A DNA stretch of 64,000 nucleotides from NCBI RefSeq assembly GCF_037975245.1, contig NC_092568.1, positions 27,896,501 through 27,960,500 on the forward strand, in the 5' to 3' direction. The notes below the pieces were generated by a model that did not search any database, had not been told where the DNA came from, and saw only the letters and a list, made by a program, of their open reading frames with translations. Within the stretch, counting starts at the first letter, position 1, and each line of letters opens with the position of its first letter. Shown here in pieces: positions 11,536 through 22,205 of the stretch. Source of the DNA: Apostichopus japonicus (taxonomy: Eukaryota > Echinodermata > Holothuroidea > Aspidochirotida > Stichopodidae). Made by a program: the position numbers and the translations under genes.

Positions 11536-12228
11536 ATGTCATCAGCCTCAAGTTATTGGGCCACCCCCCAAGCTGAACCCCTCGACACCAATGTTAATAT
11601 GGACGATGATGATGGTATGACCCAGGACCCACAAAACACAGAAGAGAGTCTACCCATCACAGAAAGTCAGACGAATCTGTTCGAGAACGCAGAGGTAATA
11701 GAATCTATGTCATCAGCCTCAAGTAATTGGACCACCCCCCAAGCTGAACCCCTCGAAGAATCCAACAGTGGAAGAATGGAATGTCAACCACCACCGAGAA
11801 TATCGTCACAAGAGGACAGTGTTGAAGCTAACTCTTCCCGTCCCAGCTCAAGAACAAAGAGAAAAAGTGCTTCTCAACCTGAGTCAGTCAAGAGATTGGA
11901 GAGATCAAGGTCAAGCCTTCGCTTCCCCGCCGAGGACCCATGCGACAGTGTAAAGATGACTCAAATTTTCTTAGAGGATGAGCCATGGCACTCGTGTTAT
12001 GCGAAGGGGTGCCAGGAAAAATTTTCCAGGTATGATTTATTGATAGAACACGCGTCCAAAACCCACCCTAAGCTGAAACCTGCAAAGTATCCCTGTGCCT
12101 TAAAGTCATGTAAGTTCACGTGTGAGACCCCCCGGGATTGGATCACGCACATGGCTGACGAGCACCCACAATTTGTGAGTCAAAAGGAGACAGAATTTTT
12201 CGACGGGTATTTTTTAAAGAATGCCTGA
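11536..12228 (+). CDS. Hypothetical 230-residue protein with two C2H2-like fingers (likely retroelement ORF1)
   Basis: Intact frame from ATG 11,536 to a stop at 12,228. The frame is open back to 11,470, so the N-terminus may be longer or truncated. The N-terminal half is acidic and Ser/Pro-rich and contains a duplicated 20-residue module (SMSSASS-W-TPQAEPL at 11,533-11,586 and 11,704-11,757), evident also at DNA level. A basic patch (SRTKRKSASQPESVKRLERS) could be a nuclear signal. The C-terminal third has two zinc-finger-like motifs: C-x4-C-x12-H-x4-H (CYAKGCQEKF...H..KTH) and C-x4-C-x12-H-x4-H (CALKSCKFTC...H..DEH). I do not recognise the family. Position upstream of LINE coding sequence suggests a retroelement ORF1, but a domesticated or host exon is not excluded. 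Confidence 0.5.
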   Translation: MSSASSYWATPQAEPLDTNVNMDDDDGMTQDPQNTEESLPITESQTNLFENAEVIESMSSASSNWTTPQAEPLEESNSGRMECQPPPRISSQEDSVEANSSRPSSRTKRKSASQPESVKRLERSRSSLRFPAEDPCDSVKMTQIFLEDEPWHSCYAKGCQEKFSRYDLLIEHASKTHPKLKPAKYPCALKSCKFTCETPRDWITHMADEHPQFVSQKETEFFDGYFLKNA

Positions 12229-12439
12229 ACAAATCAAAGATTTGCACTCATCTTGTTCAGTTTTAGCGTACCTCATTAACAACGACTACTTTTGCTTCAC
12301 TCAACGTAAATAGACTACGGGACAACCAGAAATGTTCACAGATTCCACAACGGACCAAGATTTTTAAATTTAATATCATACTGTACATGTCGTGTATATT
12401 TTATGTAGTGCTGTATAATCCATTTAGTACTCAACCTGG

Positions 12440-12660
12440 TGTTTTTAAACATCAAGGCTGTGCTTTCTATAACAGCGCTTTATGGGTCTTCAACATCACT
12501 TATAATCTTACTGATTGTTGTAGGGCTGTATATGTGCTGTATATGTCATGTAGGGCTGATCCTAAGTTTTTCAGGCGCCATTGTTGTTCTTCCCATAACA
12601 GTACTTTACGGGTATTTAACGCCAATTATAATCTTATTGATTGTTGTAGGGATGTTCATC
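12440..12660 (+). repeat. Imperfect 126-bp tandem duplication
   Basis: The block ATAACAG..CTTTA.GGGT.TT.AAC....TTATAATCTTA.TGATTGTTGTAGGG occurs at 12,469 and 12,595, exactly 126 bases (42 codons) apart. The second copy runs into the endonuclease-like fragment. It also generates a hydrophobic frame that I do not consider a real protein. Confidence 0.7.
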
Positions 12661-12990
12661 CCACCACCCCTGGTCACAATTGGCTTCGTGTCAGCAAAGG
12701 CCAACGTCCTAGAATTGATCGGATCTATTCCCCGAAAGAATGTGTTGTTAACAAAGCGACTACGTCGCCGATCCCTTATTCTGACCATAGACCTGTCCAG
12801 GACAATATGGAAGAATTACGGGCTTACTTTAAGCTATGGTCTACTCCGAATACTGATTTTAATGCATTAGGTGATTGGTGGGAGAGTGTTAAAACCAGAA
12901 CTAAAATGCTTGCTTGCCGTTCGACAGGGTACTCGCATAGCTCGTCAGTAAAGAAAACAGCTCACAGAGCTCCAAACTCTTTGTTTAACT
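12606..12990 (+). pseudogene. Fragment of a second Tx1-like LINE ORF2 (endonuclease C-terminus and linker)
   Basis: The frame contains NLIDC-RDVHPTTPGHNW, then RIDRIYSPK, then a YSDHRPV motif. This is the order at the C-terminal end of APE endonucleases of L1/Tx1-like LINEs. It is followed by FKLWSTPNTDFNALGDWWESVK, a pattern like the WW-containing linker after the Tx1 endonuclease. No start, catalytic N-terminal half or RT accompanies it. It is not LINE-B: the corresponding LINE-B linker is different. It sits directly upstream of LINE-A copy 2 on the same strand. Confidence 0.6.
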
Positions 12991-13000
12991 TCAAATTGCC

Positions 13001-15964
13001 ATGGCATTACCCGCTGATAACATAAACATTGAACGGAGTAATCCAGATGTCAACCATCTGGTACATACTCCATGTAAATACTTTGATATTGATTCTTTTA
13101 ACAAGTTATGTCTAGCAAACAAAACCGGTTTCACGATATTCCATCATAATAGCCGTAGTCTTATCAAAAATTTCAACGACATAACAACTTTTATCTCTTT
13201 ATTAAGTAACGACTTTTCCATTATTGGTTTCACAGAAACGTGGTTCAATAATCGTAGTTCCCCCCTTACTCATTTAAATAACTATACTCTAGTAGAAAAT
13301 CACCGTGACGAGAGAAGGGGTGGCGGGGTCTGCTTGTTTGTTAATAATAATATATGTTTTAAGGAGCGGCTAGATCTCTCCATTTTTAATGAGAGTATTG
13401 AATCTATATTTATAGAAGTAACTGAAACGCATACTAAGAAGAAAATGATTATTGGTTGTATTTATAGACCACCCAGCGGTTCAATTGACGATTTCAATTT
13501 CAATGTACAACATATTTCTAATATAATAAGTCATCACAATTATGATTCATATATAATGGGAGATTTTAATATTGATTTATCTGATGTAAACAAATCAACA
13601 GGTTTTCTTAACATATTGTACTCTACCGGATTCAATCCCACAATTACTAAACCCACTCGTATCACTGCAACCTCAGCAACTATACTTGATAATATTGTAA
13701 CAAATGTCGAATCCACAACCATACCAGGAATTCTTGTAACCGATATAAGTGATCATTTTCCAATATTCCTTTTGATTCCTACCAAGAATAACAGACCAAT
13801 GAACTTCATGTACAGGCGAAATTATAAACCAGGTAACATCAGGCGTTTTAACTATGAAATTGAAAACAAAAACTGGAACGATGTTTTAAGCCAAACTGAT
13901 GTTAATGCTGCTTACAACACTTTCTTTGAATCCTTTAATTATACCTATAATAATTGTTTTCCAATTTGTTATGTAAGCAAAAGGAAACGACGTAAAAAGA
14001 AACATCCATGGATTACAACTGGAATGTTGAAATCTATCAAAATAAAGAACAAGCTCTTTAAAAGTTATTTAACAGCACCTACTGATGTTAACAAGGCTAC
14101 GTATAAGCATTATCGCAATAAGCTTAACCATATTATTAGATTTTCTAAAAGATTGTATTTCTATGATAAATTCAAAAATAATAGAAATAATATAAGTGTA
14201 ACTTGGAATACAATTAACGAAGTTCTAAACACCAACCGAAAAAAAGGTGGATATCCTGCTGCTTTTAAAACTGGTGATCAAGAAATCAGCAACGAGAATG
14301 ACATTGCCAGCTACTTTAACAAATATTTTGTAAACATTGGACCCTCACTTGCAAGAAATATTACAAATAAAGGTAGTACAGAATATCTTATTCATAATAA
14401 TAACAGAAACAGTCATGCTATGTTCATTAATCCTGTCAGTGAGGAAGAACTTTCAATAGTTGCTATTTCCAGCCTGAAACCAAAAAAAGCAGCGGGATAT
14501 GACGATTTTAAACCTGATATAATAAGAAATGTTATTCACTTTATCGCCAAACCATTGACTTATATTTGTAATTTATCTTTTACTTCTGGTACATTTCCAG
14601 ATAAACTAAAGATTGCTAAGGTTATACCAATTTTTAAAAAAGGTGACCAAGATGTATATGAAAATTACCGTCCTATTTCTTTATTATCATGTTTTTCAAA
14701 AATTATTGAAAGGCTTATGTACAATCGTATCTTTAAGTTTCTAACCAAGTTTAATATCCTGTGCAATGATCAATATGGCTTCCGCCCAAAGCATTCTACA
14801 GAACTTGCTTTGGCAAATGCTATTGAAAAAATATGTACAAGTCTTGATAATACCAAAATATGTATTGGAGTGTTCCTCGATCTCTCCAAGGCATTTGATA
14901 CTATTGACCATACCATTTTGCTAAGTAAATTATCTTTGTATGGTGTAAGGGGAACAACCCTTGACTGGTTGAGCAGCTATTTATCCAATAGACATCAGTA
15001 TACTTCATATAAAAACTCTAAATCCGAACACGCTGTAACCCGTTGTGGTGTTCCACAGGGCTCAATATTAGGACCACTGTTGTTCATAATTTATGTCAAT
15101 GACATTTGCCAGGTGTCAAAAATTGCCAAGACTATTTTGTTTGCTGATGATACCAATATTTTCTTCGAGTTCGAAAACGTACATAGAATTCATGATACTG
15201 TCTCTACTGAATTAACTAAATTTACTTACTGGTTTGCTGCTAATAAGTTATCACTTAATGCAGACAAAACTAACTATATAGTATTTAATGGAAGAAGAAC
15301 GCTTAACTGGAATAATGACATAATAATGGACGGTAAAGTAATTAAACAAGTATCAACTACTAAATTTCTAGGGGTTAATATTGATAGTAAACTTACATGG
15401 AGTGACCATATTACAAAAGTTTGCACCAGCGTTGCAAGAGGTGCAGGAATTTTAGCAAAGCTAAAACATTTCCTCCCCCAGAATATACTCAGAATGCTTT
15501 ATCAAACTTTAATAGCACCACATCTGTATTACTGCTTGATTATCTGGTCTGGTACAAGTGTTTCTCATTTAAGTCACCTTAAAATACTTCAAAAGAGTGC
15601 AATACGTCATATATCTCACGCAGCACCGCGTGAACATACAAGCCCCCTCTTTAAGAAACTCAATTTATTGAAATTAGATGACATTATAAAAGTTAATATT
15701 GCAACATTTACATACAAGGCTTGGAATGGATCATTGCCAATCAGTTTTCGAAATTTTATAAACAGCAACACAGATTTCCATAATTATAATACCAGAACGG
15801 CTAGCAACGCACATTATAAATCATATAAAACACGCACTGGTATGTTAAGCCTCAAAAACCGTGCAACCAAAATTTGGAATTCACTGTCAATAACTTTAAA
15901 AACTAAGAAAACAAGCTCCATATTTAGTAAATGTCTTACTAAAGAAATTATTATGTCTTATTAA
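13001..15964 (+). CDS. LINE-A ORF2 polyprotein: APE endonuclease + reverse transcriptase, intact
   Basis: 987 codons without a break. The APE endonuclease nicks target DNA and the RT copies element RNA there (target-primed reverse transcription). Endonuclease motifs: TETW with catalytic Glu 79, RGGGV 106-110, YRPP 155-158, GDFN 187-190, SDHFP 250-254. Basic linker 327-334. RT motifs: NYRPISLL 555-562, YGFRPKHST 592-600, DLSKAFD 627-633, VPQGSILGP 684-692, catalytic FADD 714-717. The C-terminal portion (HLYYCLIIWSG, HAAPREHTSPLF, NRATKIWNSL) is shared with copies 1 and 3. No RNase H or zinc-knuckle C-terminus is seen. ATG 13,001 sits in CCATGGC, a good context. Length suits CR1/L2-type ORF2. 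Confidence 0.92.
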   Translation: MALPADNINIERSNPDVNHLVHTPCKYFDIDSFNKLCLANKTGFTIFHHNSRSLIKNFNDITTFISLLSNDFSIIGFTETWFNNRSSPLTHLNNYTLVENHRDERRGGGVCLFVNNNICFKERLDLSIFNESIESIFIEVTETHTKKKMIIGCIYRPPSGSIDDFNFNVQHISNIISHHNYDSYIMGDFNIDLSDVNKSTGFLNILYSTGFNPTITKPTRITATSATILDNIVTNVESTTIPGILVTDISDHFPIFLLIPTKNNRPMNFMYRRNYKPGNIRRFNYEIENKNWNDVLSQTDVNAAYNTFFESFNYTYNNCFPICYVSKRKRRKKKHPWITTGMLKSIKIKNKLFKSYLTAPTDVNKATYKHYRNKLNHIIRFSKRLYFYDKFKNNRNNISVTWNTINEVLNTNRKKGGYPAAFKTGDQEISNENDIASYFNKYFVNIGPSLARNITNKGSTEYLIHNNNRNSHAMFINPVSEEELSIVAISSLKPKKAAGYDDFKPDIIRNVIHFIAKPLTYICNLSFTSGTFPDKLKIAKVIPIFKKGDQDVYENYRPISLLSCFSKIIERLMYNRIFKFLTKFNILCNDQYGFRPKHSTELALANAIEKICTSLDNTKICIGVFLDLSKAFDTIDHTILLSKLSLYGVRGTTLDWLSSYLSNRHQYTSYKNSKSEHAVTRCGVPQGSILGPLLFIIYVNDICQVSKIAKTILFADDTNIFFEFENVHRIHDTVSTELTKFTYWFAANKLSLNADKTNYIVFNGRRTLNWNNDIIMDGKVIKQVSTTKFLGVNIDSKLTWSDHITKVCTSVARGAGILAKLKHFLPQNILRMLYQTLIAPHLYYCLIIWSGTSVSHLSHLKILQKSAIRHISHAAPREHTSPLFKKLNLLKLDDIIKVNIATFTYKAWNGSLPISFRNFINSNTDFHNYNTRTASNAHYKSYKTRTGMLSLKNRATKIWNSLSITLKTKKTSSIFSKCLTKEIIMSY

Positions 15965-16065
15965 TTATGATTTAGCTGCATAGTCGCATAGCAGCATATT
16001 CACATATTGAAGCGTTTACGTATTGTTATTAACATTATTTTCACTATTTTCTATCTTTTCTTCAT

Positions 16066-16115
16066 GGGAGTCTTCTGTTTTGTTAAGCCAGCATAGGCTT
16101 TTCAGAAGACTTCCA
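16066..16115 (+). other. Conserved 3' UTR hairpin of LINE-A copy 2
   Basis: GGGAGTCTTCTG (16,066-16,077) pairs with CAGAAGACTTCC (16,103-16,114), allowing one G-U pair. The inner stem is AAGCC/GGCTT. Both outer-apex and inner-stem bases differ from copy 1 in a pairing-preserving way. Confidence 0.78.
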
Positions 16116-16163
16116 TTCACATTGTAATATTTATGTGAAAAAACAAATAAATGAAATGAATGA

Positions 16164-16424
16164 ATTTACACAGAACGATATTGTGCTCTCAAAGAAAGAA
16201 TCGAACAGCTATACTTACCATCTGGATAGGGGTTAACTTGTATACAGTACGTGTTGACGTAATCAGGGTCTGGTCTTTTGACTTTGCTTTAGACATTGTT
16301 GTCTTTGTATATATTTTCTTGTGTCTGTGGTGTTTAGTAATTTAGTTTTCTCTTAACTTAAACATGAGTAAATGTTAAGGTAATTATTATTTAATGTTCT
16401 AGTTAAAACAAATCATACTTAAGT
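16164..16424. other. Spacer between LINE-A copies 2 and 3
   Basis: AT-rich. No supported gene. On the minus strand there is a donor-like GTAAGTATAG near 16,214 following a short open stretch, too little to call an exon. Confidence 0.45.
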
Positions 16425-16427
16425 ACG

Positions 16428-16935
16428 AAATTGAAACACTACCTGCACAACACATATTAAAGACCCTTTATCAAACTTTAGTGGTCCCACATTTTTCTTA
16501 TTGCTCGATAATTTGGTCTGGTACACGTGATACTAATGTTAAGCCACTTATTATATTACAAAAGAAAGCTGTCCGCCACATATCACATGCTGCACCACGT
16601 GATCACACCAACCTTCTATTCAAGGATCTGAATGTATTGAAAATTAATGACATAATACGTGTAAATCTTGCCACCTTCACTTATAAGGCTTGGAATGGAC
16701 TCCTACCTAATGCATTTCATAATTATTTAATCAGTAATTCGGATATACATCACCACAACACAAGACATGCAAATCATGCGCATTATATCACAACACGAAT
16801 ACCTCAACAGGAATGTTAAGCCTCAGAAATCGAGCAATAAAAACCTGGAATTCTATTACTGACATTATTAACAATAAATTATCGTGTAGGACATTTAGAA
16901 AATGTTATATTAAAGAAATAATTGCATCATATTAA
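16428..16935 (+). pseudogene. LINE-A copy 3, ORF2 C-terminal remnant, frameshifted
   Basis: Reads LPAQHILKTLYQTL, then HFSYCSIIWSGT and HAAPRDHTNLLF as in copy 2. A shift lies near 16,440 and another near 16,795-16,805, after which GMLSLRNRAIKTWNS continues to the stop TAA at 16,933-16,935. It aligns to the end of the intact ORF2. Confidence 0.85.
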
Positions 16936-17012
16936 TTAAACTATCATATAATTGATTTATTGTCGAAACGTTTAATTTGATCTTTAATTTTTTCTTCTCT
17001 TTTCTTTCTTCA

Positions 17013-17058
17013 GGGAGTCTTCTACATTGTTAAGCTATTGTATGCTTTATAGAAGACT
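17013..17058 (+). other. Conserved 3' UTR hairpin of LINE-A copy 3
   Basis: GTCTTCTA (17,017-17,024) pairs with TAGAAGAC (17,050-17,057), with a loop stem AAGC/GCTT. The apex pair is again changed on both sides relative to copies 1 and 2. The basal GGGA/TCCC part is lost on the right arm. Confidence 0.72.
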
Positions 17059-17115
17059 ATCTTTCACCTTGTATATTTGCACGTGAAAAAACAAAATAAA
17101 TCAAATCAAATCAAA

Positions 17116-17198
17116 GTTTTAATTATGTAAATAATACCATTGTAAATAATGTTGTCCGTGGGTGAGCCAGTGGGCTCATCTCCCAATAAAAGAAAAAA
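17116..17198 (+). mobile_element. Short retroelement 3' end with hairpin and poly(A), directly abutting the satellite
   Basis: About 80 bases: GTGAGCC-AGT-GGGCTCAC-like hairpin (TGAGCC/GGCTCA, 17,162-17,178), an AATAAA signal near 17,184 and an A-rich end (GAAAAAAAAA). The satellite starts immediately after the A run, in mid-unit (ATGGCTTGGCGCACTG). The source family is unknown. Confidence 0.5.
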
Positions 17199-20100
17199 AA
17201 ATGGCTTGGCGCACTGTACGAGCTGATGATCGAGACTCTCTTTTGGATCCGTGGTTCGGACCCCGGTGACGTCTTTTGCCGATCTTTTACAGCTCGTGCC
17301 TGCACGGGGAGCTGTAAGTATAAGTTAATCAACCTAATATCTCAGTCCATACGGTGGCGCGATGGCTCCGCGCACTGTACGAGCTAATGATCAAGACTCT
17401 CTTTTGCATCCGTGGTTCGAACCCCGGTGATGACGTCTTTTGCCGATCTTTTACAGCAAGTGCCTACACGGGGAGCTGTAAGTATTAGTTAATCAACCTA
17501 ATATCTAAGTCCATACGGTGGTGCGATGGCTTGGCGCACTGTACGAGCTGATGATCGAGACTCTCTTTTGCATCCGTGGTTCGAATCCCGTTGATGACGT
17601 CTTTTGCCGATCTTTTAAAGCAAGTGCCTACACGGGGAGCTGTAAGTATTAGTTAATCAACCTAATATATCAGTCCATACGGTGGCGCGATGGCTCCGCG
17701 CACTGTGCGAGCTGATGATCGAGACTCTCTTTTGCATCCGTGGTTAGAACCCCGGTGATGACGTCTTTTGCCGATCTTTTAAAGCAAGTGCCTACACGGG
17801 GAGCTGTAAGTATTAGTTAATCCGCCTAATATCGCAGTCCATACGGTGGCGCGATGGCTTGGCGCATTGTGCGAGCTGATGATCGAGACTCTCTTTTGCA
17901 TTCGTGGTTCGAACCCCGGTGATGACGTCTTTTGCCGAACTTTTACAGCTCGTGCCTACACGGGGAGCTGTAAGTATTAGTTAATCCGCCTAATATCTAA
18001 GTCCATACGGTGACGCGATGGCTCCGCGCACTGTACGAGCTGATGATCGAGACTCTCTTTTGCATCCGTGGTTCGAACCCCGGTGATGACGTCTTTTGCC
18101 GAACTTTTACAGCTCGTGCCTACACGGGGAGCTGTAAGTATTAGTTAATCCGCCTAATATCTAAGTCCATATGGTGGCGCGATGGCTTGGCGCACTGTAC
18201 GAGCTGATGATCGAGACTCTCTTTTGCATCCGTGGTTCGAACCCCGATGATGACGTCTTTTGCCGAACTTTTACAGCTCGTGCCTACACGGGGAGCTGTA
18301 AGTATTAGTTAATCCGCCTAATATCTCAGTCCATACGGTGACGCGATGGCTCCGCGCACTGTACGAGCTGATGATCGAGACTCTCTTTTGCATACGTGGT
18401 TCGAACCCCGGTGATGACGTCTTTTGCCGAACTTTTACAGCTCGTGCCTACACGGGGAGCTGTAAGTATTAGTTAATCCGCCTAATATCTCAGTCCATAC
18501 GGTGGCGCGATGGCTCCGCGTACTGTACGAGCTGATGATCGAGACTCTCTTTTGCATCCGTGGTTCGAACCCCGGTGATGACGTCTTTTGCCGAACTTTT
18601 ATAGCTCGTGCCTACACGGGGAGCTGTAAGTATTAGTTAATCCACCTAATATCTCAGTCCATACGGTGGCGCGATGGCTCCGCGCACTGTACGAGCTGAT
18701 GATCGAGACTCTCTTTTGCATCCGTGGTTCGAACCCCGGTGATGACGTCTTTTGCCGAACTTTTACAGCTCGTGCCTACACGGGGAGCTGTAAGTATTAG
18801 ATAATCCGCTAATATCTCAGTCCATACGGTGGCGCGATGGCTCCGCGCACTGTACGAGCTGATGATCGAGACTCTCTTTTGCATCCGTGGTTCGAACCCC
18901 GGTTATGACGTCTTTTGCCGAACTTTTACAGCTCGTGCCTACACGGGGAGCTGTAAGTATTAGATAATCCGCCTAATATCTCAGTCCATACGGTGGCGCG
19001 ATGGCTCCGCGCACTGTACGAGCTGATGATCGAGACTCTCTTTTGCATCCGTGGTTCGAACCCCGGTGATGACGTCTTTTGCCGAACTTTTACAGCTCGT
19101 GCCTACACGGGGAGCTGTAAGTATTAGATAATCCGCCTAATATCTCAGTCCATACGGTGGCGCGATGGCTCCGCGCACTGTACGAGCTGATGATCGAGAC
19201 TCTCTTTTGCATCCGTGGTTCGAACCCCGGTGATGACGTCTTTTGCCGAACTTTTACAGCTCGTGCCTACACGGGGAGCTGTAAGTATTAGTTAATCCGC
19301 CTAATATCTCAGTCCATACGGTGACGCGATGGCTCCGCGCACTGTACGAGCTGATGATCGAGACTCTCTTTTGCATCCGTGGTTCGAACCCCGGTGATGA
19401 CGTCTTTTGCCGAACTTTTACAGCTCGTGCCTACACGGGGAGCTGTAAGTATTAGATAATCCGCCTAATATCTCAGTCCATACGGTGGCGCGATGGCTCC
19501 GCGCACTGTACGAGCTGATGATCGAGACTCTCTTTTGCATCCGTGGTTCGAACCCCGGTGATGACGTCTTTTGCCGAACTTTTACAGCTCGTGCCTACAC
19601 GGGGAGCTGTAAGTATTAGTTAATCCGCCTAATATCTCAGTCCATACGGTGGCGCGATGGCTCCGCGCACTGTACGAGCTGATGATCGAGACTCTCTTTT
19701 GCATCCGTGGTTCGAACCCCGGTGATGACGTCTTTTGCCGAACTTTTACAGCTCGTGCCTACACGGGGAGCTGTAAGTATTAGATAATCCGCCTAATATC
19801 TCAGTCCATACGGTGGCGCGATGGCTCCGCGCACTGTACGAGCTGATGATCGAGACTCTCTTTTGCATCCGTGGTTCGAACCCCGGTGATGACGTCTTTT
19901 GCCTATCTTTTACAGCTCGTGCCTACACGGGGAGCTGTAAGTATTAGTTAATCCGCCTAATATCTCAGTCCATACGGTGGCGCGATGGCTCCGCGCACTG
20001 TACGAGCTGATGATCGAGACTCTCTTTTGCATCCGTGGTTCGAACCCCGGTGATGACGTCTTTTGCCGAACTTTTACAGCTCGTGCCTACACGGGGAGCT

Positions 20101-22205
20101 GTAAGTATTAGTTAATCCGCCTAATATCTCAGTCCATACGGTGGCGCGATGGCTCCGCGCACTGTACGAGCTGATGATCGAGACTCTCTTTTGCATCCGT
20201 GGTTCGAACCCCGGTGATGACGTCTTTTGCCGAACTTTTACAGCTCGTGCCTACACGGGGAGCTGTAAGTATTAGATAATCCGCCTAATATCTCTGTCCA
20301 TACGGTGGCGCGATGGCTCCGCGCACTGTACGAGCTGATGATCGAGACTCTCTTTTGCATCCGTGGTTCGAACCCCGGTGATGACGTCTTTTGCCGATCT
20401 TTTACAGCTCGTGCCTACACGGGGAGCTGTAAGTATTAGTTAATCCACCTAATATCTCAGTCCATACGGTGGCGCGATGGCTCCGCGCACTGTACGAGCT
20501 GATGATCGAGACTCTCTTTTGCATCCGTGGTTCGAACCCCGGGTGATGACGTCTTTTGCCGATCTTTTACAGTTCGTGACTGCACGGGGAGCTGTAAGTA
20601 TTAGTTAATCCACCTAATATCTCAGTCCATACGGTGGCGCGATGGCTCCGCGCACTGTACGAGCTGATGATCGAGACTCTCTTTTGCATCCGTGGTTCGA
20701 ACCCCGGTGATGACGTCTTTTGCCGATCTTTTACAGCTCGTGCCTACACGGGGAGCTGTAAGTATTAGTTAATCCACCTAATATCTCTGTCCATACGGTG
20801 GCGCGATGGCTCCGCGCACTGTACGAGCTGATGATCGAGACTCTCTTTTGCATCCGTGGTTCGAACCCCGGTGATGACGTCTTTTGCCGATCTTTTACAG
20901 CTCGTGCCTACACGGGGAGCTGTAAGTATTAGTTAATCCACCTAATATCTCAGTCCATACGGTGGCGCGATGGTTCCGCGCACTGTACGAGCTGATGATC
21001 GAGACTCTCTTTTGCATACGTGGTTCGAACCCCGGTTATGACGTCTTTTGCCGATCTTTTACAGCAAGTGCCTACACGGGGAGCTGTAAGTATGAGTTAA
21101 TCCACCTAATATCTCAGTCCATACGGTGGCGCGATGGCTCCGCGCACTGTACGAGCTGATGATCGAGACTCTCTTTTGCATCCGTGGTTCGAACCCCGGT
21201 GATGACGTCTTTTGCCGATCTTTTACAGCTCGTGCCTGCACGGGGAGCTGTAAGTATTAGTTAATCCACCTAATATCTCAGTCCATACAGTGGCGCGATG
21301 GCTCCGCGCACTGTACGAGCTGATGATCGAGACTCTCTTTTGCATCGGTGGTTCGAACCCCGGTGATGACGTCTTTTGCCGAACTTTTACAGCTCGTGCC
21401 TACACGGGGAGCTGTAAGTATTAGTTAATCCACCTAATATCTCAGTCCATACGGTGGCGCGATGGCTCCGCGCACTGTACGAGCTGATGATCGAGACTCT
21501 CTTTTGCATCCGTGGTTCGAACCCCGGTGATGACGTCTTTTGCCGATCTTTTACAGCTCGTGCCTACACGGGGAGCTGTAAGTATTAGTTAATCCACCTA
21601 ATATCTCAGTCCATACGGTGGCGCGATGGCTCCGCGCACTGTACGAGCTGATGATCGAGACTCTCTTTTGCATCCCTGGTTCGAACCCCGGTGATGACGT
21701 CTTTTGCCGAACTTTTACAGTTCGTGACTGCACGGGGAGCTGTAAGTATTAGTTAATCAACCTAATATCTCAGTCCATACGGTGGCGCGATGGCTCCGCG
21801 CACTGTACGAGCTGATGATCGAGACTCTCTTTTGCATCCGTGGTTCGAACCCCGGTGATGACGTCTTTTGCCGATCTTTTACAGCTCGTGCCTACACGGG
21901 AAGCTGTAAGTATTAGATAATCCGCCTAATATCTCAGTCCATACGGTGCGCGATGGCTCCGCGCACTGTACGAGCTGATGATCGAGACTCTCTTTTGCAT
22001 CCGTGGTTCGAACCCCGGTGATGACGTCTTTTGCCGATCTTTTACAGCTCGTGCCTACACGGGGAGCTGTAAGTATTAGTTAATCCGCCTAATATCTCAG
22101 TCCATACGGTGGCGCGATGGCTCCGCGCACTTTACGAGCTGATGATCGAGACTCTCTTTTGCATCCGTGGTTCGAACCCCGGTGATGACGTCTTTTGCCG
22201 ATCTT

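Larger units (their letters stand above)
12991..16163 (+). mobile_element. LINE family A, copy 2 (CR1/L2-like), ORF2 intact
   Basis: The best-preserved LINE here: complete ORF2, then a ~200-base 3' UTR with the family hairpin and a tail of AAATG repeats ending about 16,163. The 5' boundary is uncertain; the foreign Tx1-like fragment ends about 12,980-13,000, so only a very short leader remains. Whether the C2H2 ORF at 11,536 belongs to this element cannot be told. The intact ORF2 makes it potentially active if an intact 5' end exists elsewhere. Confidence 0.88.
16425..17115 (+). mobile_element. LINE family A, copy 3, 5'-truncated
   Basis: Only the last ~170 codons of ORF2, the 3' UTR hairpin and an (AAATC)n tail remain. 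5' truncation is the usual result of incomplete reverse transcription. It diverges from copies 1 and 2, so it is an older or different subfamily member. Confidence 0.85.

Noticed and set aside
12439-12870. 143-codon hydrophobic frame resembling a multi-pass membrane protein
   Set aside because: Its hydrophobic segments come from the two copies of a 126-bp duplication, and the other frame of the same DNA encodes a recognisable LINE endonuclease fragment.
16180-16300. Minus-strand exon candidate ending in a GTAAGTATAG donor between LINE copies
   Set aside because: Too short, the reading frame is ambiguous, and it shows no resemblance to the missing PHYH C-terminus.
17116-17198. Remainder of the PHYH C-terminal exon on the far side of the array
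   Set aside because: Translating the minus strand here gives no PHYH-like residues, and none were spotted in the spacers further left.
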